A stretch of 64,000 bases of DNA from Paucibacter sp. TC2R-5 (GCF_025717605.1 NZ_JAJIRQ010000003.1:372001-436000); one strand, 5' to 3'; positions 20,272-29,158 are shown, counted from the first letter of the stretch. Notes: generated from the letters alone by a model not told the origin. A program made the numbers and translations.

Positions 20272-21240
20272 TCAAGCTTTGGCTCCGGTCTTGAGATTTT
20301 CCAGCTGCAGCTTCAGCCGCTCACTGAAGCTCAGCTTGGTGTAGCGCCTTTCGGTCTCGCGCGCCAGTTCCTTTTGCAATGAAAACACGCTTTGCGGGCG
20401 CGCCAAAGGGTCCAGCGACATGCACCACTCGGCGACTTCGATCATATTGTCGGAGTAGACATTGCGCAGCCGAGACAGGCTCAGCGCCAACCTATCCTTC
20501 TCTAAGCGCTGCGGTGCATCGTTGGGCGGATAGCCCTGCATACAGGCGTAGATGCACGCACCGATCGCGTAGATATCGGTCCAGGGGCCTAAAGCGCCAT
20601 CGCGACGGTACATCTCGGGTGCGGCAAAACCCGGCGTATACATCGGCCGGATGAAGTTACCTTCCTTGGACAGCACTTCGCGCGCGGCGCCAAAGTCCAA
20701 GAGCACCGCCTTGTTTTCATTGGTGATGAAGATATTGGCCGGCTTGATGTCCAAATGCAGCATCTTGTGCTGATGCACGATGCGCAGGCCGCGCAGAATC
20801 TCGTCAAACAAGCTGCGTATGGTGGACTCGCGGAAGACCTTGTCGCGCTTCATGTCGCGCGCCGTCACGATGAAGTCCTGCAAGGTGTCGCCCTGCAAGT
20901 AATTCATCACCATGTAGACGGTTTCGTTCTCGCGCAGGAAGTTCAAGACCGAGACCACGCTGGGGTGCGAGATCTGCGCCAGCGAGCGCCCCTCTTCAAA
21001 GAAACTCTTCAGGCCGAGCCGGTACAGCGGCTGCTTCTCGGGCCGCACGCGCGGCGTCAACTCGCCCGGCGAACGCTCGGCCAAGCTGGAAGGCAGGTAT
21101 TCTTTCAGGGCGACGAGGTGGTGTTCGGGGTCTTCGGCGAGGTAAACCACGCCGAATCCACCTGCTGCCAGTCGTTTGATGATCTGGTAGCCCCCAACGA
21201 CGGTGCCTGCAGGCAGGGGCGCCGGTTTAGGCTTTGACAT
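20272..21240 (-). CDS. Soluble Ser/Thr protein kinase (Hanks type)
   Basis: A 322-residue eukaryotic-type kinase. The glycine loop is RLAAGGFGVVYLAE, the invariant Lys is in LVALKEYL, the catalytic loop is LHLDIKPANIFIT (HLD in place of HRD), and the magnesium loop is LLDFGAARE; TPGFAAPEMY is the activation-segment end. The HxD loop lacks the Arg of RD kinases, which may mean regulation differs from activation-loop phosphorylation. After about residue 285 only a short basic helix follows, with no transmembrane or PASTA region, so it acts in the cytoplasm. It is paired with the downstream PP2C phosphatase. Targets are unknown. Divergent from yicC across 31 bp. Confidence 0.92.
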   Translation of the reverse strand: MSKPKPAPLPAGTVVGGYQIIKRLAAGGFGVVYLAEDPEHHLVALKEYLPSSLAERSPGELTPRVRPEKQPLYRLGLKSFFEEGRSLAQISHPSVVSVLNFLRENETVYMVMNYLQGDTLQDFIVTARDMKRDKVFRESTIRSLFDEILRGLRIVHQHKMLHLDIKPANIFITNENKAVLLDFGAAREVLSKEGNFIRPMYTPGFAAPEMYRRDGALGPWTDIYAIGACIYACMQGYPPNDAPQRLEKDRLALSLSRLRNVYSDNMIEVAEWCMSLDPLARPQSVFSLQKELARETERRYTKLSFSERLKLQLENLKTGAKA

Positions 21241-21271
21241 AATCGAGTTTTATCTACTTACCGGACGCTAG

Positions 21272-22207
21272 ATGCCAGTCTACAGCATGACAGGATATGC
21301 CAGCGCCAGCTCGCAGCCCTCCGCCCCCACCGACTCTTCCGGGGTCGCAAGCCCCGCCAGCGCAGCCGTCCATACGGCCGTGACGGTGGAATTGCGCTCC
21401 GTCAACGGCCGCTTTCTTGACCTGGGATTCCGCATGCCGGAAGACCTGCGTGGGCTTGAGCCGGCCTTGCGGGAGTTGCTGACGGGCAAGCTCAAGCGCG
21501 GCAAGATCGAGTTGCGCATCAACACCCAGCGCGATGTCGAAGGTTCATGGCCGCAGCCGCAGTCCGATCAATTGAACCGTTTGTCACGCCTGGAAGGTAC
21601 GGTGCAAAACTGGCTGCCCAAGGCGCAGCCGCTGTCGGTCCATGAGGCCTTGCAGTGGTGCAAAGGCGGTGGCGCGGCGACCGAAAAGCTCGATGAGCCG
21701 GCGATGGAAGCCGCCCGCAAATGCGTGGAGGGGCTGCTGGAAGCGCGCGAGCGCGAAGGCGAAAAACTTGTCGCCATCCTGATGGAGCGGGTCGCCAAAC
21801 TGCGCGAATTGGCCGACGCGGCCGAACCCATGCTGCCCGCCATCGTGCAACGCCAGCAGCAGCGCTTTCTGGAGCGCTGGCAAGAAGCCTTGGCCAGCAC
21901 CGGCGCGGCGCAAACCATCCCCGAGGAGAACCTCAAGGAGCGCGCGCTGAATGAAGCGGCCGCTTATGCGATCCGGATCGACGTGGCCGAGGAACTCGCT
22001 CGTTTGCGCGCGCATCTGGAAGAAATTGCTCGCCTGCTGAAAAAAGGCGGAGAGATTGGCAAGCGGCTGGACTTCCTGATCCAAGAGCTGCACCGCGAGG
22101 CCAACACCTTGGGCTCCAAGGCTGCAGCACTTGAGCTGACCAATATCTCGGTCGAGATGAAGGTCGCCGTCGAACAACTGCGCGAGCAAGTGCAGAACAT
22201 TGAATAA
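21272..22207 (+). CDS. yicC: YicC/YloC family endoribonuclease
   Basis: A 311-residue YicC-family protein. It begins MPVYSMTGYASA and has VTVELRSVNGRFLDLGFRMP and, at the C-terminus, RLDFLIQELHREANTLGSKA with VEMKVAVEQLREQVQNIE, both strongly conserved. Family members are endoribonucleases implicated in small-RNA turnover. A Ser/Pro/Ala-rich insertion of about 20 residues follows the first motif. gmk follows by 19 bp, the usual yicC-gmk arrangement. Confidence 0.93.
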   Translation: MPVYSMTGYASASSQPSAPTDSSGVASPASAAVHTAVTVELRSVNGRFLDLGFRMPEDLRGLEPALRELLTGKLKRGKIELRINTQRDVEGSWPQPQSDQLNRLSRLEGTVQNWLPKAQPLSVHEALQWCKGGGAATEKLDEPAMEAARKCVEGLLEAREREGEKLVAILMERVAKLRELADAAEPMLPAIVQRQQQRFLERWQEALASTGAAQTIPEENLKERALNEAAAYAIRIDVAEELARLRAHLEEIARLLKKGGEIGKRLDFLIQELHREANTLGSKAAALELTNISVEMKVAVEQLREQVQNIE

Positions 22208-22226
22208 GCCAAAGAATCGATAGAGC

Positions 22227-22847
22227 ATGGAATACCCAGGCAATTTATTCGTCGTCGCGGCGCCCAGCGGGGCCGGCAAGTCCAGCTTGGTAAAAGCCTT
22301 GTTGGAGCTTGACGCCAAACTGGACGTCTCGATCTCCCACACCTCGCGCGCGCCACGCGGGCAAGAGCAACATGGCCGCGAGTACTGGTTCACCACGGTC
22401 GAAGAATTCAAGGCGATGGCCGCGCGCGGCGAGTTCTTTGAATGGGCCGAAGTACACGGCAATCTCTACGGCACCTCGCGCACCGCGATCGAAGCCCGCA
22501 TGGCGCATGGCGACGATGTGGTGCTGGAGATCGACTTTCAGGGCGCGCTGCAGATCAAGCAACTGTTCCCCTACGCTGTCTTGGTTTTCATCTTGCCGCC
22601 CAGTTGGGAAGAGTTGGAGCAGCGCCTGAACCGGCGCGGCGACACCGACCCGGCGGTGATCGCCAGACGCATGGCCAACGCCCGCATCGAGGTGGCGCAG
22701 GCCCAAAAGTTCGATTTTGTGGTGGTAAATGCCGTCTTTGACACCGCTGTTTTTGATTTGAAGGCGATTGTTCACGCGCAGCGGTTAAAATACGCGGCTC
22801 AGCGCAGAAATCGGTCCGTCGTTTTCCTGGCGCTCGATCTGCCCTAG
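22227..22847 (+). CDS. gmk: Guanylate kinase
   Basis: A 206-residue nucleoside monophosphate kinase converting GMP and ATP to GDP and ADP. The P-loop is in [14 protein letters not shown] near residue 8, the GMP-binding region in [19 protein letters not shown], and the lid in [17 protein letters not shown]. The motif [14 protein letters not shown] is also typical. Part of the conserved yicC-gmk-rpoZ-spoT run, where guanine nucleotide supply, RNA polymerase omega and ppGpp metabolism are linked. Confidence 0.97.
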   Translation: MEYPGNLFVVAAPSGAGKSSLVKALLELDAKLDVSISHTSRAPRGQEQHGREYWFTTVEEFKAMAARGEFFEWAEVHGNLYGTSRTAIEARMAHGDDVVLEIDFQGALQIKQLFPYAVLVFILPPSWEELEQRLNRRGDTDPAVIARRMANARIEVAQAQKFDFVVVNAVFDTAVFDLKAIVHAQRLKYAAQRRNRSVVFLALDLP

Positions 22848-22879
22848 TTTTTCACCGAACACCTGTACTGGAACCCAAA

Positions 22880-23083
22880 ATGGCCCGCATCACTGTTGAA
22901 GACTGCCTGACCAAGATCCCTAACCGCTTCCAGTTGGTGCTCGCTGCAACCTACCGCGCTCGCATGTTGAGCCAAGGCCACACGCCAAAAATTGAGAGCA
23001 AGAACAAGCCAGGCGTGACCGCCTTGCGTGAAATTGCTGCCGGCGAAGTTGGCATCGAGATGCTGCGCAAGGTGCCGGTCTAA
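22880..23083 (+). CDS. rpoZ: RNA polymerase omega subunit
   Basis: A 67-residue omega subunit, beginning [20 protein letters not shown] and with [12 protein letters not shown] and [13 protein letters not shown]. Omega aids folding and assembly of beta-prime and forms one of the ppGpp-binding sites on RNA polymerase. Length is on the short side, as usual in Burkholderiales. It is followed by a hairpin and then spoT after 111 bp. Confidence 0.96.
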   Translation: MARITVEDCLTKIPNRFQLVLAATYRARMLSQGHTPKIESKNKPGVTALREIAAGEVGIEMLRKVPV

Positions 23084-23111
23084 GCAGCACCTGGCGATAA
23101 ATTTCGCTGCA

Positions 23112-23145
23112 CGCGGGCGCCTTCGGGCGCCCGTTGTCGTTTCTG
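23112..23145 (+). terminator. Possible terminator or processing hairpin after rpoZ
   Basis: Arms GGGCGCC (23115-23121) and GGCGCCC (23126-23132) enclose a short TTCG-type loop 31 bases after the rpoZ stop. The following sequence is only moderately T-rich (GTTGTCGTTT), so termination is probably partial and spoT may be read through. Confidence 0.4.
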
Positions 23146-23194
23146 AGTGCCCCTGTGCGCTAGCTTGCCCCGCTGATGCGTTAAATTAGGCGCT

Positions 23195-25483
23195 ATGGGT
23201 TTTCGATCATTTGCTGCCTCCCGCTTGCCTGCGGCCCTCACCGGCCTACCAGGCCTGCGTTCGCCCATCGAGCCGACCGCTGCCGAAGCGGCGTCTTTCG
23301 ACGCCTTGCTGCATCTGCTGAGCTATCTGCCCAAGGCCGATATCAAGCGCGTGCGCGAGGCCTATAAATTCGCCGACGAGGCCCATCTGGGCCAGTTCCG
23401 CGCCAGCGGTGAACCCTACATCACCCACCCGATCGCGGTGGCCGGCATCTGCGCCGAATGGCGTCTCGACGCACAAGCCATCATGGCAGCGCTGATGCAT
23501 GACGCGATGGAGGATTGCGGCGTCACCAAGACCGAGTTGATCGAGCGCTTCGAGGCACCCACGGCGGAATTGGTCGACGGCCTGACCAAGCTGGACAAGC
23601 TGCAGTTCTCGACCAAAGAAGAATCGCAAGCCGAGAGCTTTCGCAAGATGCTGCTGGCGATGGCTAGGGACGTGCGCGTAATCCTGATCAAGCTGGCCGA
23701 CCGATTGCACAATATGCGCACCATGGAGGCGATGGCCGCCATCAAACGCCGCCGCATTGCGCGCGAAACGCTGGACATCTACGCCCCGATTGCGCATCGC
23801 CTGGGTCTGAACCAAATTTACCGCGAACTACAAGACCTGTCCTTCCAGCATATCAACCCATGGCGCCATGCCGCCTTGAGCAAGGCCATCTCCAAGGCGC
23901 GCGGCAATCGGCGCGATCTGGTGTCGCGGATTGAAAAAGATGTGTTGAAAGCCTTTGAGGGCGCGCAATACAAGGCAGAGATCGACGGCCGCGAGAAGAC
24001 CATCTATTCCATCTATAAAAAGATGAAGGACAAGCACCTGAGTTTTGCTCAGGTCAGCGACATTTTTGGCTTTCGAGTCGTCGTGGCCGACCTGCCCCAC
24101 TGCTACCTCAGCCTGGGCGTGCTGCACCAACTCTACAAGCCACAGCCTGGCCGCTTCAAGGATTACATCGCCATCCCCAAGCCGAATGGCTATCAGTCGC
24201 TGCACACCACCCTGGTGAGCCCGCTGGGCACGCCGGTGGAGTTCCAGATTCGAACCGAAGCCATGCATATGGTGGCCGAAAAAGGCGTTGCCGCACATTG
24301 GCTCTACAAAGACAGTGGCGGCGCGCACAGCGCGCAGCAAATGGGTGCGCGCTGGTTGCAGTCACTGATCGAAATTCAAGACGAAACCCGTGACGCCAAC
24401 GAGTTCCTTGAGCATGTCAAGATCGACCTCTTCCCCGACGCGGTCTACGTCTTCACGCCCAAGTCCAAGATCATGGCCCTGCCCAAAGGTGCCACGCCGG
24501 TGGACTTTGCCTACGCGATCCACTCCGACGTGGGCGACCATTGCGTGGCGGCGCAAATCAACGGCGAGGCCGTGCCTTTGCGGACCGAATTGCGCAGCGG
24601 CGATGTGATCGAGATCGTCACTGCGGCCGGGGCTCGCCCGAATCCGGCCTGGTTGAGCTTTGTACGCACCGGCCGAGCACGCTCCAAGATCCGGCATTTC
24701 TTGAAGAATCTGGAGCAAGACGAATCGCGCGATTTGGGCGAAAAAATGCTCTCGCAAGCCTTGCGTGCCGAAGGCTTGGCCTTGCCAAGCCTGCATGAGG
24801 ACGCCGAAGACGCCGCCGGCACCGACAGTGCCGCCCAGCTCTGGCAGCAACTGGCGCGTTGGGCCGGCAACCGCCATGTGGACGAGTTGCTGGTGGAGAT
24901 TGGCCTGGGCCGCAAGATCGCCACCATCGTGGCCAAAAAGCTGGCCCGCATGTTGTCCGCGCAGGGCCAGCGGCCCGACGCCGTGATGCTCAGCATGGGG
25001 CGCTTCGCCGCTGACGCCGAGCCGGCCCAGGGTCAGGTCACGCTGGACGGCAGCGAAGGCGCCTCGGTGCGCTTAGCTACTTGTTGCCGGCCGATCCCCG
25101 GCGATGAGGTCAAGGGCTATTTGGGCCGCGGCGAAGGCCTGCTGGTTCACACCGCCGAATGCCAGGTGGGCCGCAAGCTGTTTGCACGTGACAGCGAGCA
25201 TTGGATTGCCGTCCACTGGGCCGATGAGTTAACCCGCCCCTTTGAAGCCGCCGTCTCGCTGCTGCTCAACAACGGCAAGGGTGTGCTGGCGCAAGTCGCT
25301 GCCGCCGTCAGCGCGGCCGAAGCCGACATCACCCATATCTTGATGAGTGACGAGTCGCAGCAACGCGAAACCGCCGAGATGAACTTGCTGCTGTCGGTGC
25401 GTGACCGGCTGCACTTGGCCGATGTGCTGCGTACCTTGAAACGCTCTCCGGCCGTATTGCGGGTTTGGCGCGTCAAGCCGTAG
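23195..25483 (+). CDS. spoT: Bifunctional (p)ppGpp synthetase/hydrolase (SpoT/RSH)
   Basis: A 762-residue long RSH protein. The N-terminal hydrolase domain has EPYITHPIAVAGI, LMHDAMEDCG (HDxxED) and LIKLADRLHNMRTM, so hydrolysis is expected. The synthetase domain (about 240-400) has DIFGFRVVV, GRFKDYIAIPKPNGYQSLHT and VEFQIRTEAMH. TGS (VYVFTPKSKIMALPKGATPVDFAYAIHSD region), a Zn-finger/helical region with CCRPIPGDE and a C-terminal ACT domain follow. It makes and degrades the stringent alarmone. It sits behind rpoZ in the standard order. A separate RelA is not in this window. Confidence 0.95.
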   Translation: MGFRSFAASRLPAALTGLPGLRSPIEPTAAEAASFDALLHLLSYLPKADIKRVREAYKFADEAHLGQFRASGEPYITHPIAVAGICAEWRLDAQAIMAALMHDAMEDCGVTKTELIERFEAPTAELVDGLTKLDKLQFSTKEESQAESFRKMLLAMARDVRVILIKLADRLHNMRTMEAMAAIKRRRIARETLDIYAPIAHRLGLNQIYRELQDLSFQHINPWRHAALSKAISKARGNRRDLVSRIEKDVLKAFEGAQYKAEIDGREKTIYSIYKKMKDKHLSFAQVSDIFGFRVVVADLPHCYLSLGVLHQLYKPQPGRFKDYIAIPKPNGYQSLHTTLVSPLGTPVEFQIRTEAMHMVAEKGVAAHWLYKDSGGAHSAQQMGARWLQSLIEIQDETRDANEFLEHVKIDLFPDAVYVFTPKSKIMALPKGATPVDFAYAIHSDVGDHCVAAQINGEAVPLRTELRSGDVIEIVTAAGARPNPAWLSFVRTGRARSKIRHFLKNLEQDESRDLGEKMLSQALRAEGLALPSLHEDAEDAAGTDSAAQLWQQLARWAGNRHVDELLVEIGLGRKIATIVAKKLARMLSAQGQRPDAVMLSMGRFAADAEPAQGQVTLDGSEGASVRLATCCRPIPGDEVKGYLGRGEGLLVHTAECQVGRKLFARDSEHWIAVHWADELTRPFEAAVSLLLNNGKGVLAQVAAAVSAAEADITHILMSDESQQRETAEMNLLLSVRDRLHLADVLRTLKRSPAVLRVWRVKP

Positions 25484-25517
25484 GCCCCAATTCCCGTTGA
25501 TTTGCGAGTACGCAGGC

Positions 25518-25603
25518 GGTCCCCCGAGGGGACGCCCATGATCGCGGGGGTTACCCCACGATCACATCGGCACAGGGCCTGCCTTGGGGCGGCCCGGCGT
25601 CCG
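25518..25603 (+). repeat. Intergenic repeat, divergent copy D
   Basis: Between the convergent spoT and greB genes lies a C/G-rich stretch with CCCCCGAGGGG near 25520-25530 and TTGGGGCGGCCCGGCG near 25584-25599. These match, in reverse orientation relative to copies A-C, the two ends of copy C. The GAACGAAAGTGA core is not recognisable, so this is a more distant or degraded member. Confidence 0.4.
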
Positions 25604-25625
25604 GCCTTCATCGACTCAATTCGGC

Positions 25626-26204
25626 CTATGCGCCCGAAGAACCAGGCGCCGGATAGTGCACTTCCAGGACCTCGATCTGCTCCAGTCCGCCCGGCGTCAT
25701 CAGCTGCAACTCATCGCCCTCGCGTGACTTCAGCAGCACACGCGCTATCGGCGCAATCCAGCTGACCTCGCCGGCCAAGCTGTCAGACTCGTCGATGCCC
25801 TTGATGGTGATCGTGCGCTCTTCGCCTTTGGCGTTTGAGTAGGTCACGGTCGCGCCGAAAAAGACCTGATCCTTGCCGTAGTGGATGCTGGGGTCGGCGA
25901 CCTCGGCGATATCCAGCCGCTTGGTCAAAAAGCGCAAGCGGCGGTCAATTTCGCGCAAGCGCTTCTTACCGTACAGATAGTCGCCATTCTCGGAGCGGTC
26001 ACCATTCTTGGCGGCCCAGGAAACAATTTCGACGATCTTGGGACGCTCTTCATCCAGCAGCGTCATAAACTCCGCCCGCATGCGGGCATAGCCCTCGGGC
26101 GTCATGTAGTTGCGAGTGCCTTGCGGTAAGGCAGGTAGCGCGCCTGAGGCACCCTCCTCTTCATCGTCTTGATGGTCGCTTTCTTTGGTGAATGCCTTGT
26201 TCAT
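25626..26204 (-). CDS. greB: Transcription elongation factor GreB
   Basis: A 192-residue Gre factor that reactivates backtracked RNA polymerase by stimulating transcript cleavage. The coiled-coil domain with the acidic tip lies around RNYMTPEGYARMRAEFMTLL and VSWAAKNGDRSENGDYLYGK (Asp and Glu of the tip). The C-terminal FKBP-like domain includes VFFGATVTYSN, RTITIKGIDE and GEVSWIAPIARVLL, the GreB form. Start ATG 26204 (MNKAFTKES) precedes about 30 acidic, poorly conserved residues; the longer frame has no support. Convergent with spoT and divergent from the CaiB-type gene. Confidence 0.94.
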   Translation of the reverse strand: MNKAFTKESDHQDDEEEGASGALPALPQGTRNYMTPEGYARMRAEFMTLLDEERPKIVEIVSWAAKNGDRSENGDYLYGKKRLREIDRRLRFLTKRLDIAEVADPSIHYGKDQVFFGATVTYSNAKGEERTITIKGIDESDSLAGEVSWIAPIARVLLKSREGDELQLMTPGGLEQIEVLEVHYPAPGSSGA

Positions 26205-26261
26205 GCGTGTATTGTGGCGCCAAGCCAATCGCCCACGCACTTCAACCAGGTTATCCGAACG

Positions 26262-27398
26262 ATGAGCAATCAAGCTGCCAAGGGTCCACTGCAAGGTCTG
26301 CGCGTGATCGAGATGGCCGGCCTCGGCCCAGCGCCCTTTTGCGGCAGATTGTTGGCCGACATGGGCGCCGACGTGATCGTGATCGAGCGACCTGCGGCCT
26401 TGAGGGGTTTAAACACCGGCAACGCCATCAACCGCGGCAAACGCTCGATCTGCCTGGACCTGAAGTCAACGCTGGGCCTGCAGGCCGCCAAGGCCTTGAT
26501 CAACGGCGCCAGCGCCTTGATTGAAGGCTATAGACCCGGCGTGATGGAGCATCTCGGCCTGGCGCCGGCAGCTTTCGAGGTCAGCAACCCGCAGCTGGTG
26601 TTTGGCCGCGTCACCGGCTGGGGCCAGACCGGGCCGCTCGCCCAAGCGCCGGGCCACGACATCAATTTTGTCGCCCTGAGCGGCGTCAGCGCTATCGCCT
26701 CACGGGCAGGTGCGGCGCCCAGTTTGCCCGCCACCTTGATCGGCGATATGGCGGGCGGCGCGATGTTTCTTGCCTTTGGTCTGCTCTGCGCCATTCTGGA
26801 GGCCCAGCGCAGCGGGCGGGGTCAGGTCGTGGACGCTGCGATGATTGACGGCGTCAGTGCGCTCAGCGGTTTGATCCATTCGATGCGGGGCAGTGGCATG
26901 TGGCCCGCCACGCCGGAGCAGAACCTGTTCCTGCACAACTCGCCCTTTTACGACAGCTTTGAATGCGCGGACGGCCGCTACATCACCCTGGGCGCGCTGG
27001 AGCCAAAGTTCTACCGCGAGATGTTGCGTTTGCTCGAACTCAGCGATGTTGACCCGAGCCGGCAATATGACGCCGCTCAGTGGCCAGGCCTACGAGCGCG
27101 CGTGGCTGATCGGATCAAAAGCAAAACGCGCACGCAATGGTGCGAGCTGCTGGAAGGCTCGGAGGCCTGCTTTGCGCCGGTATTGACCTTGGACGAAGCC
27201 GCCGAACATCCGCATAACCGCTGGCGCGGCAACTTTGCAGAGGTCGAGGGTGAGCTTCAAGCGGCCGCCGCGCCGCGTTTTTCACGCAGTCAAGCTCGGC
27301 CACCACAAGCGGGGCCGCTGCCGGGTCAACACAGCAGGGAGTTGCTGCTCGAACTGGGCTTCAATTTGGAACAAATCAAACAGATGGCGCCTGCCTGA
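26262..27398 (+). CDS. CaiB/BaiF family protein, alpha-methylacyl-CoA racemase-like
   Basis: A 378-residue class III CoA-transferase-fold protein. It starts with LQGLRVIEMAGLGPAPFCGR and LADMGADVIVIERP, then NRGKRSICLDLKS, and has VTGWGQTGPLAQAPGHDINF, in which the conserved Asp of this family lies; in alpha-methylacyl-CoA racemases this Asp and a nearby His act as the base pair. The resemblance to racemases over the whole N-terminal half makes racemisation of 2-methylacyl-CoA the best guess, but family members that transfer CoA look similar. ATG 26262 is chosen because conserved sequence starts right after it. It stands alone between greB and tRNA-Arg. Confidence 0.87.
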   Translation: MSNQAAKGPLQGLRVIEMAGLGPAPFCGRLLADMGADVIVIERPAALRGLNTGNAINRGKRSICLDLKSTLGLQAAKALINGASALIEGYRPGVMEHLGLAPAAFEVSNPQLVFGRVTGWGQTGPLAQAPGHDINFVALSGVSAIASRAGAAPSLPATLIGDMAGGAMFLAFGLLCAILEAQRSGRGQVVDAAMIDGVSALSGLIHSMRGSGMWPATPEQNLFLHNSPFYDSFECADGRYITLGALEPKFYREMLRLLELSDVDPSRQYDAAQWPGLRARVADRIKSKTRTQWCELLEGSEACFAPVLTLDEAAEHPHNRWRGNFAEVEGELQAAAAPRFSRSQARPPQAGPLPGQHSRELLLELGFNLEQIKQMAPA

Positions 27399-27465
27399 AT
27401 TGGCGCCCGGTTTGACGTCCCAGAATTGGCGCCCAATCTGCGATTGGATAATCCAAAGTACAAAT

Positions 27466-27497
27466 AGAAAAGGGCCAGTGATTTCTCACTGGCCCTT
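27466..27497 (-). terminator. Terminator after the first tRNA-Arg
   Basis: A perfect 12-bp stem (27470-27481 with 27486-27497) closes a four-base loop. On the minus strand it is followed by CTTTTCTATT, so it should end the tRNA-Arg transcript. It may also stop plus-strand reading from the CaiB-type gene because T-rich sequence follows shortly after on that strand. Confidence 0.7.
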
Positions 27498-27513
27498 CCC
27501 GTTTTTATGGTTT

Positions 27514-27590
27514 TGGTGCGGCTGGCAGGATTCGAACCCACGACCCCTTGGTTCGTAGCCAAGTACTCTATCCAACTGAGCTACAGCCGC
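27514..27590 (-). tRNA. tRNA-Arg (anticodon ACG), copy 1, CCA encoded
   Basis: The minus strand starts GCGGCTGTAGCTCAGTTGG and ends CAGCCGC plus A and CCA. The anticodon stem-loop CTTGGCTACGAACCAAG gives anticodon ACG (A34 normally deaminated to inosine), reading CGU, CGC and CGA. The 77-bp gene is identical to the copy at 27758-27834. Confidence 0.96.
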
Positions 27591-27602
27591 TCCAAGCCCT
27601 CT

Positions 27603-27632
27603 ACTATAGCATCGAATTATCGACCAAAGCAA
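27603..27632 (-). promoter_or_regulatory. Promoter of tRNA-Arg copy 1
   Basis: On the minus strand TTGCTT (27632-27627) and TATAGT (27608-27603) are separated by 18 bases, followed by a GC-rich discriminator (AGAGGGC) before the mature 5' end at 27590. Confidence 0.5.
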
Positions 27633-27685
27633 AAGAATCAAATATTCTTCACAAAACTGCCACTTGAAATCCTCGGCAGGAATTG

Positions 27686-27718
27686 AAAAAGCACCCATGA
27701 TTTTTCATGAGTGCTTTT
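27686..27718 (-). terminator. Terminator between the two tRNA-Arg genes
   Basis: Arms AAAAGCACCCATGA and TCATGAGTGCTTTT pair with one or two bulged positions around a T-rich loop. On the minus strand the hairpin ends in TTTTTC, so copy 2 is terminated before the promoter of copy 1. Confidence 0.65.
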
Positions 27719-27757
27719 CAGTTTCTTATTAGCGTACTTTTCGGTACTTTTTATTTT

Positions 27758-27834
27758 TGGTGCGGCTGGCAGGATTCGAACCCACGACCCCTTGGTTCGT
27801 AGCCAAGTACTCTATCCAACTGAGCTACAGCCGC
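27758..27834 (-). tRNA. tRNA-Arg (anticodon ACG), copy 2, CCA encoded
   Basis: Base-for-base identical to the gene at 27514-27590 over all 77 positions, with the same anticodon ACG and encoded CCA. It has its own promoter and terminator, so the pair are two separate transcription units. The flanks differ, which suggests that the gene bodies are kept identical by selection or gene conversion. Confidence 0.96.
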
Positions 27835-27844
27835 CAAGCCTCGC

Positions 27845-27874
27845 AGTGTAGCACGATTTTTACTTGGCTTGCAA
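27845..27874 (-). promoter_or_regulatory. Promoter of tRNA-Arg copy 2
   Basis: On the minus strand TTGCAA (27874-27869) and TACACT (27850-27845) are separated by 18 bases, followed by the GC-rich discriminator GCGAGGC, as expected of a growth-rate-controlled tRNA promoter. Confidence 0.5.
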
Positions 27875-27895
27875 GCCTTTCGGCCCAAACAAGTT

Positions 27896-29143
27896 TTACT
27901 GAATCAAGGCTGCAGCCTCATGGCAGCGCGCACGCCGTTCTTGATTGCCGTCGCCATCGGCCATTTGCGCCAACATCAACCAACTCCGCCGCCGCGCCGC
28001 AGCAGGCATGGCATGGTCTTCCCCCACCTGCTCCAACATCATGCAGGCTTTGCCCCAGAGCTGACGCTCGGCCAGCGCATGACCCAGGGCATAGGCCAGA
28101 TACTTGTCGCGCGGGAAGCGCTGCACCGCAGACTCCAGACGCTGCAGCCATTCCGGGCCTAGCCCCGGCAAGACCGGCACCAAGGCCTCGGCCAGCACCG
28201 CCCGGTCATCTGGTGACAGGTCGGCAATATCGTCCCAGAATGGACGCAGCCAGCCGCGGCCATCTTCCGGCGCGCCCAGCGCAGCGGCGCGCTGAGTGGC
28301 GCGGGCGGCGACCACCACATCACGCCTGTCGACATTGTCGAGTTGCTGCCAAACAGCGCGGAGCTGATCCGCATCACGCGCGCCGTCCAGCGCCTCAAAG
28401 GCCAGCGACCTCAGCAAGCCCTGCGCCGCAGCCTTGGAAAAGCCCTGATGCTTGGCCAACAAACGAGCCGTGCGCAAGGCCTCCAAGGGCTGTTTGGCCA
28501 AGCGGGTGGCCTGCAGCTTCAAACGCAGTGCTTGTGTGCGACGCGCCACGCCCGGATTCAAGTCGGCCAGCAAGTCCAGCGCACGGCCGGCATCGCGGTC
28601 ATCCAAGGCCCATTCGGCCGCCAGCAACAAGGCGCCCTCCTCTTGTGCGCGAGTGGTCGAGCTGCGCTTGGATAACTCCAAAGCCAACTGCAACTGTTCA
28701 TCCCTGCGCCGCCTGTCCTGCAGGCGATGTGCGCTGCTAGCGCTGAGTAAATGACCCAGCGCCGTGAAGCCTGGGTCTTGCACCAACTCCGGCGTCTGCT
28801 GGTGAATGCTCAAGGCCCGTTGAGCGGCTTTTTGAGCGCGGCCATAGCGCGCACCGAAGAACTCGGCCAAGGCTTCACGCAGCGCCAGCTGTGCCGAACG
28901 TTCGCGCTGCGCAAGGCGCCAGGCTCGCGCACGTTCGGGCAAGGTCGTCAAGGCGTGCAGCGTCTGTATCGCGGTCACCAGCGCAAAACATGAACCCACC
29001 AAAACCAGCAAGAACAGATTCAGCGAGACATCAAGCCGCCAGCCATTCCAATAAAAACTGGCCAGGCCGTCGTTGCGACCCAGCACCAGCGCCGCAACCA
29101 CAGCCACGGCAAACAGCAAAATCAACCAAATAACGGTGCGCAT
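27896..29143 (-). CDS. hemY: HemY, TPR membrane protein of the haem operon
   Basis: A 415-residue inner-membrane protein. Two hydrophobic segments lie at about 3-20 (VIWLILLFAVAVVAALVLG) and 38-60 (LNLFLLVLVGSCF), with the family pattern GRNDGLASFYWNGWRLDVSLN between. The rest is a TPR-like helical domain (QQTPELVQDPGFTALGHL, QLWGKACMMLEQVG). Such HemY is not the protoporphyrinogen oxidase of the same name in Bacillus; its exact role in late haem synthesis is unresolved. Last gene of hemC-hemD-hemX-hemY, 15 bp after hemX. Confidence 0.92.
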   Translation of the reverse strand: MRTVIWLILLFAVAVVAALVLGRNDGLASFYWNGWRLDVSLNLFLLVLVGSCFALVTAIQTLHALTTLPERARAWRLAQRERSAQLALREALAEFFGARYGRAQKAAQRALSIHQQTPELVQDPGFTALGHLLSASSAHRLQDRRRRDEQLQLALELSKRSSTTRAQEEGALLLAAEWALDDRDAGRALDLLADLNPGVARRTQALRLKLQATRLAKQPLEALRTARLLAKHQGFSKAAAQGLLRSLAFEALDGARDADQLRAVWQQLDNVDRRDVVVAARATQRAAALGAPEDGRGWLRPFWDDIADLSPDDRAVLAEALVPVLPGLGPEWLQRLESAVQRFPRDKYLAYALGHALAERQLWGKACMMLEQVGEDHAMPAAARRRSWLMLAQMADGDGNQERRARCHEAAALIQ

Positions 29144-29158
29144 CGCCCTTGCCCCCGT

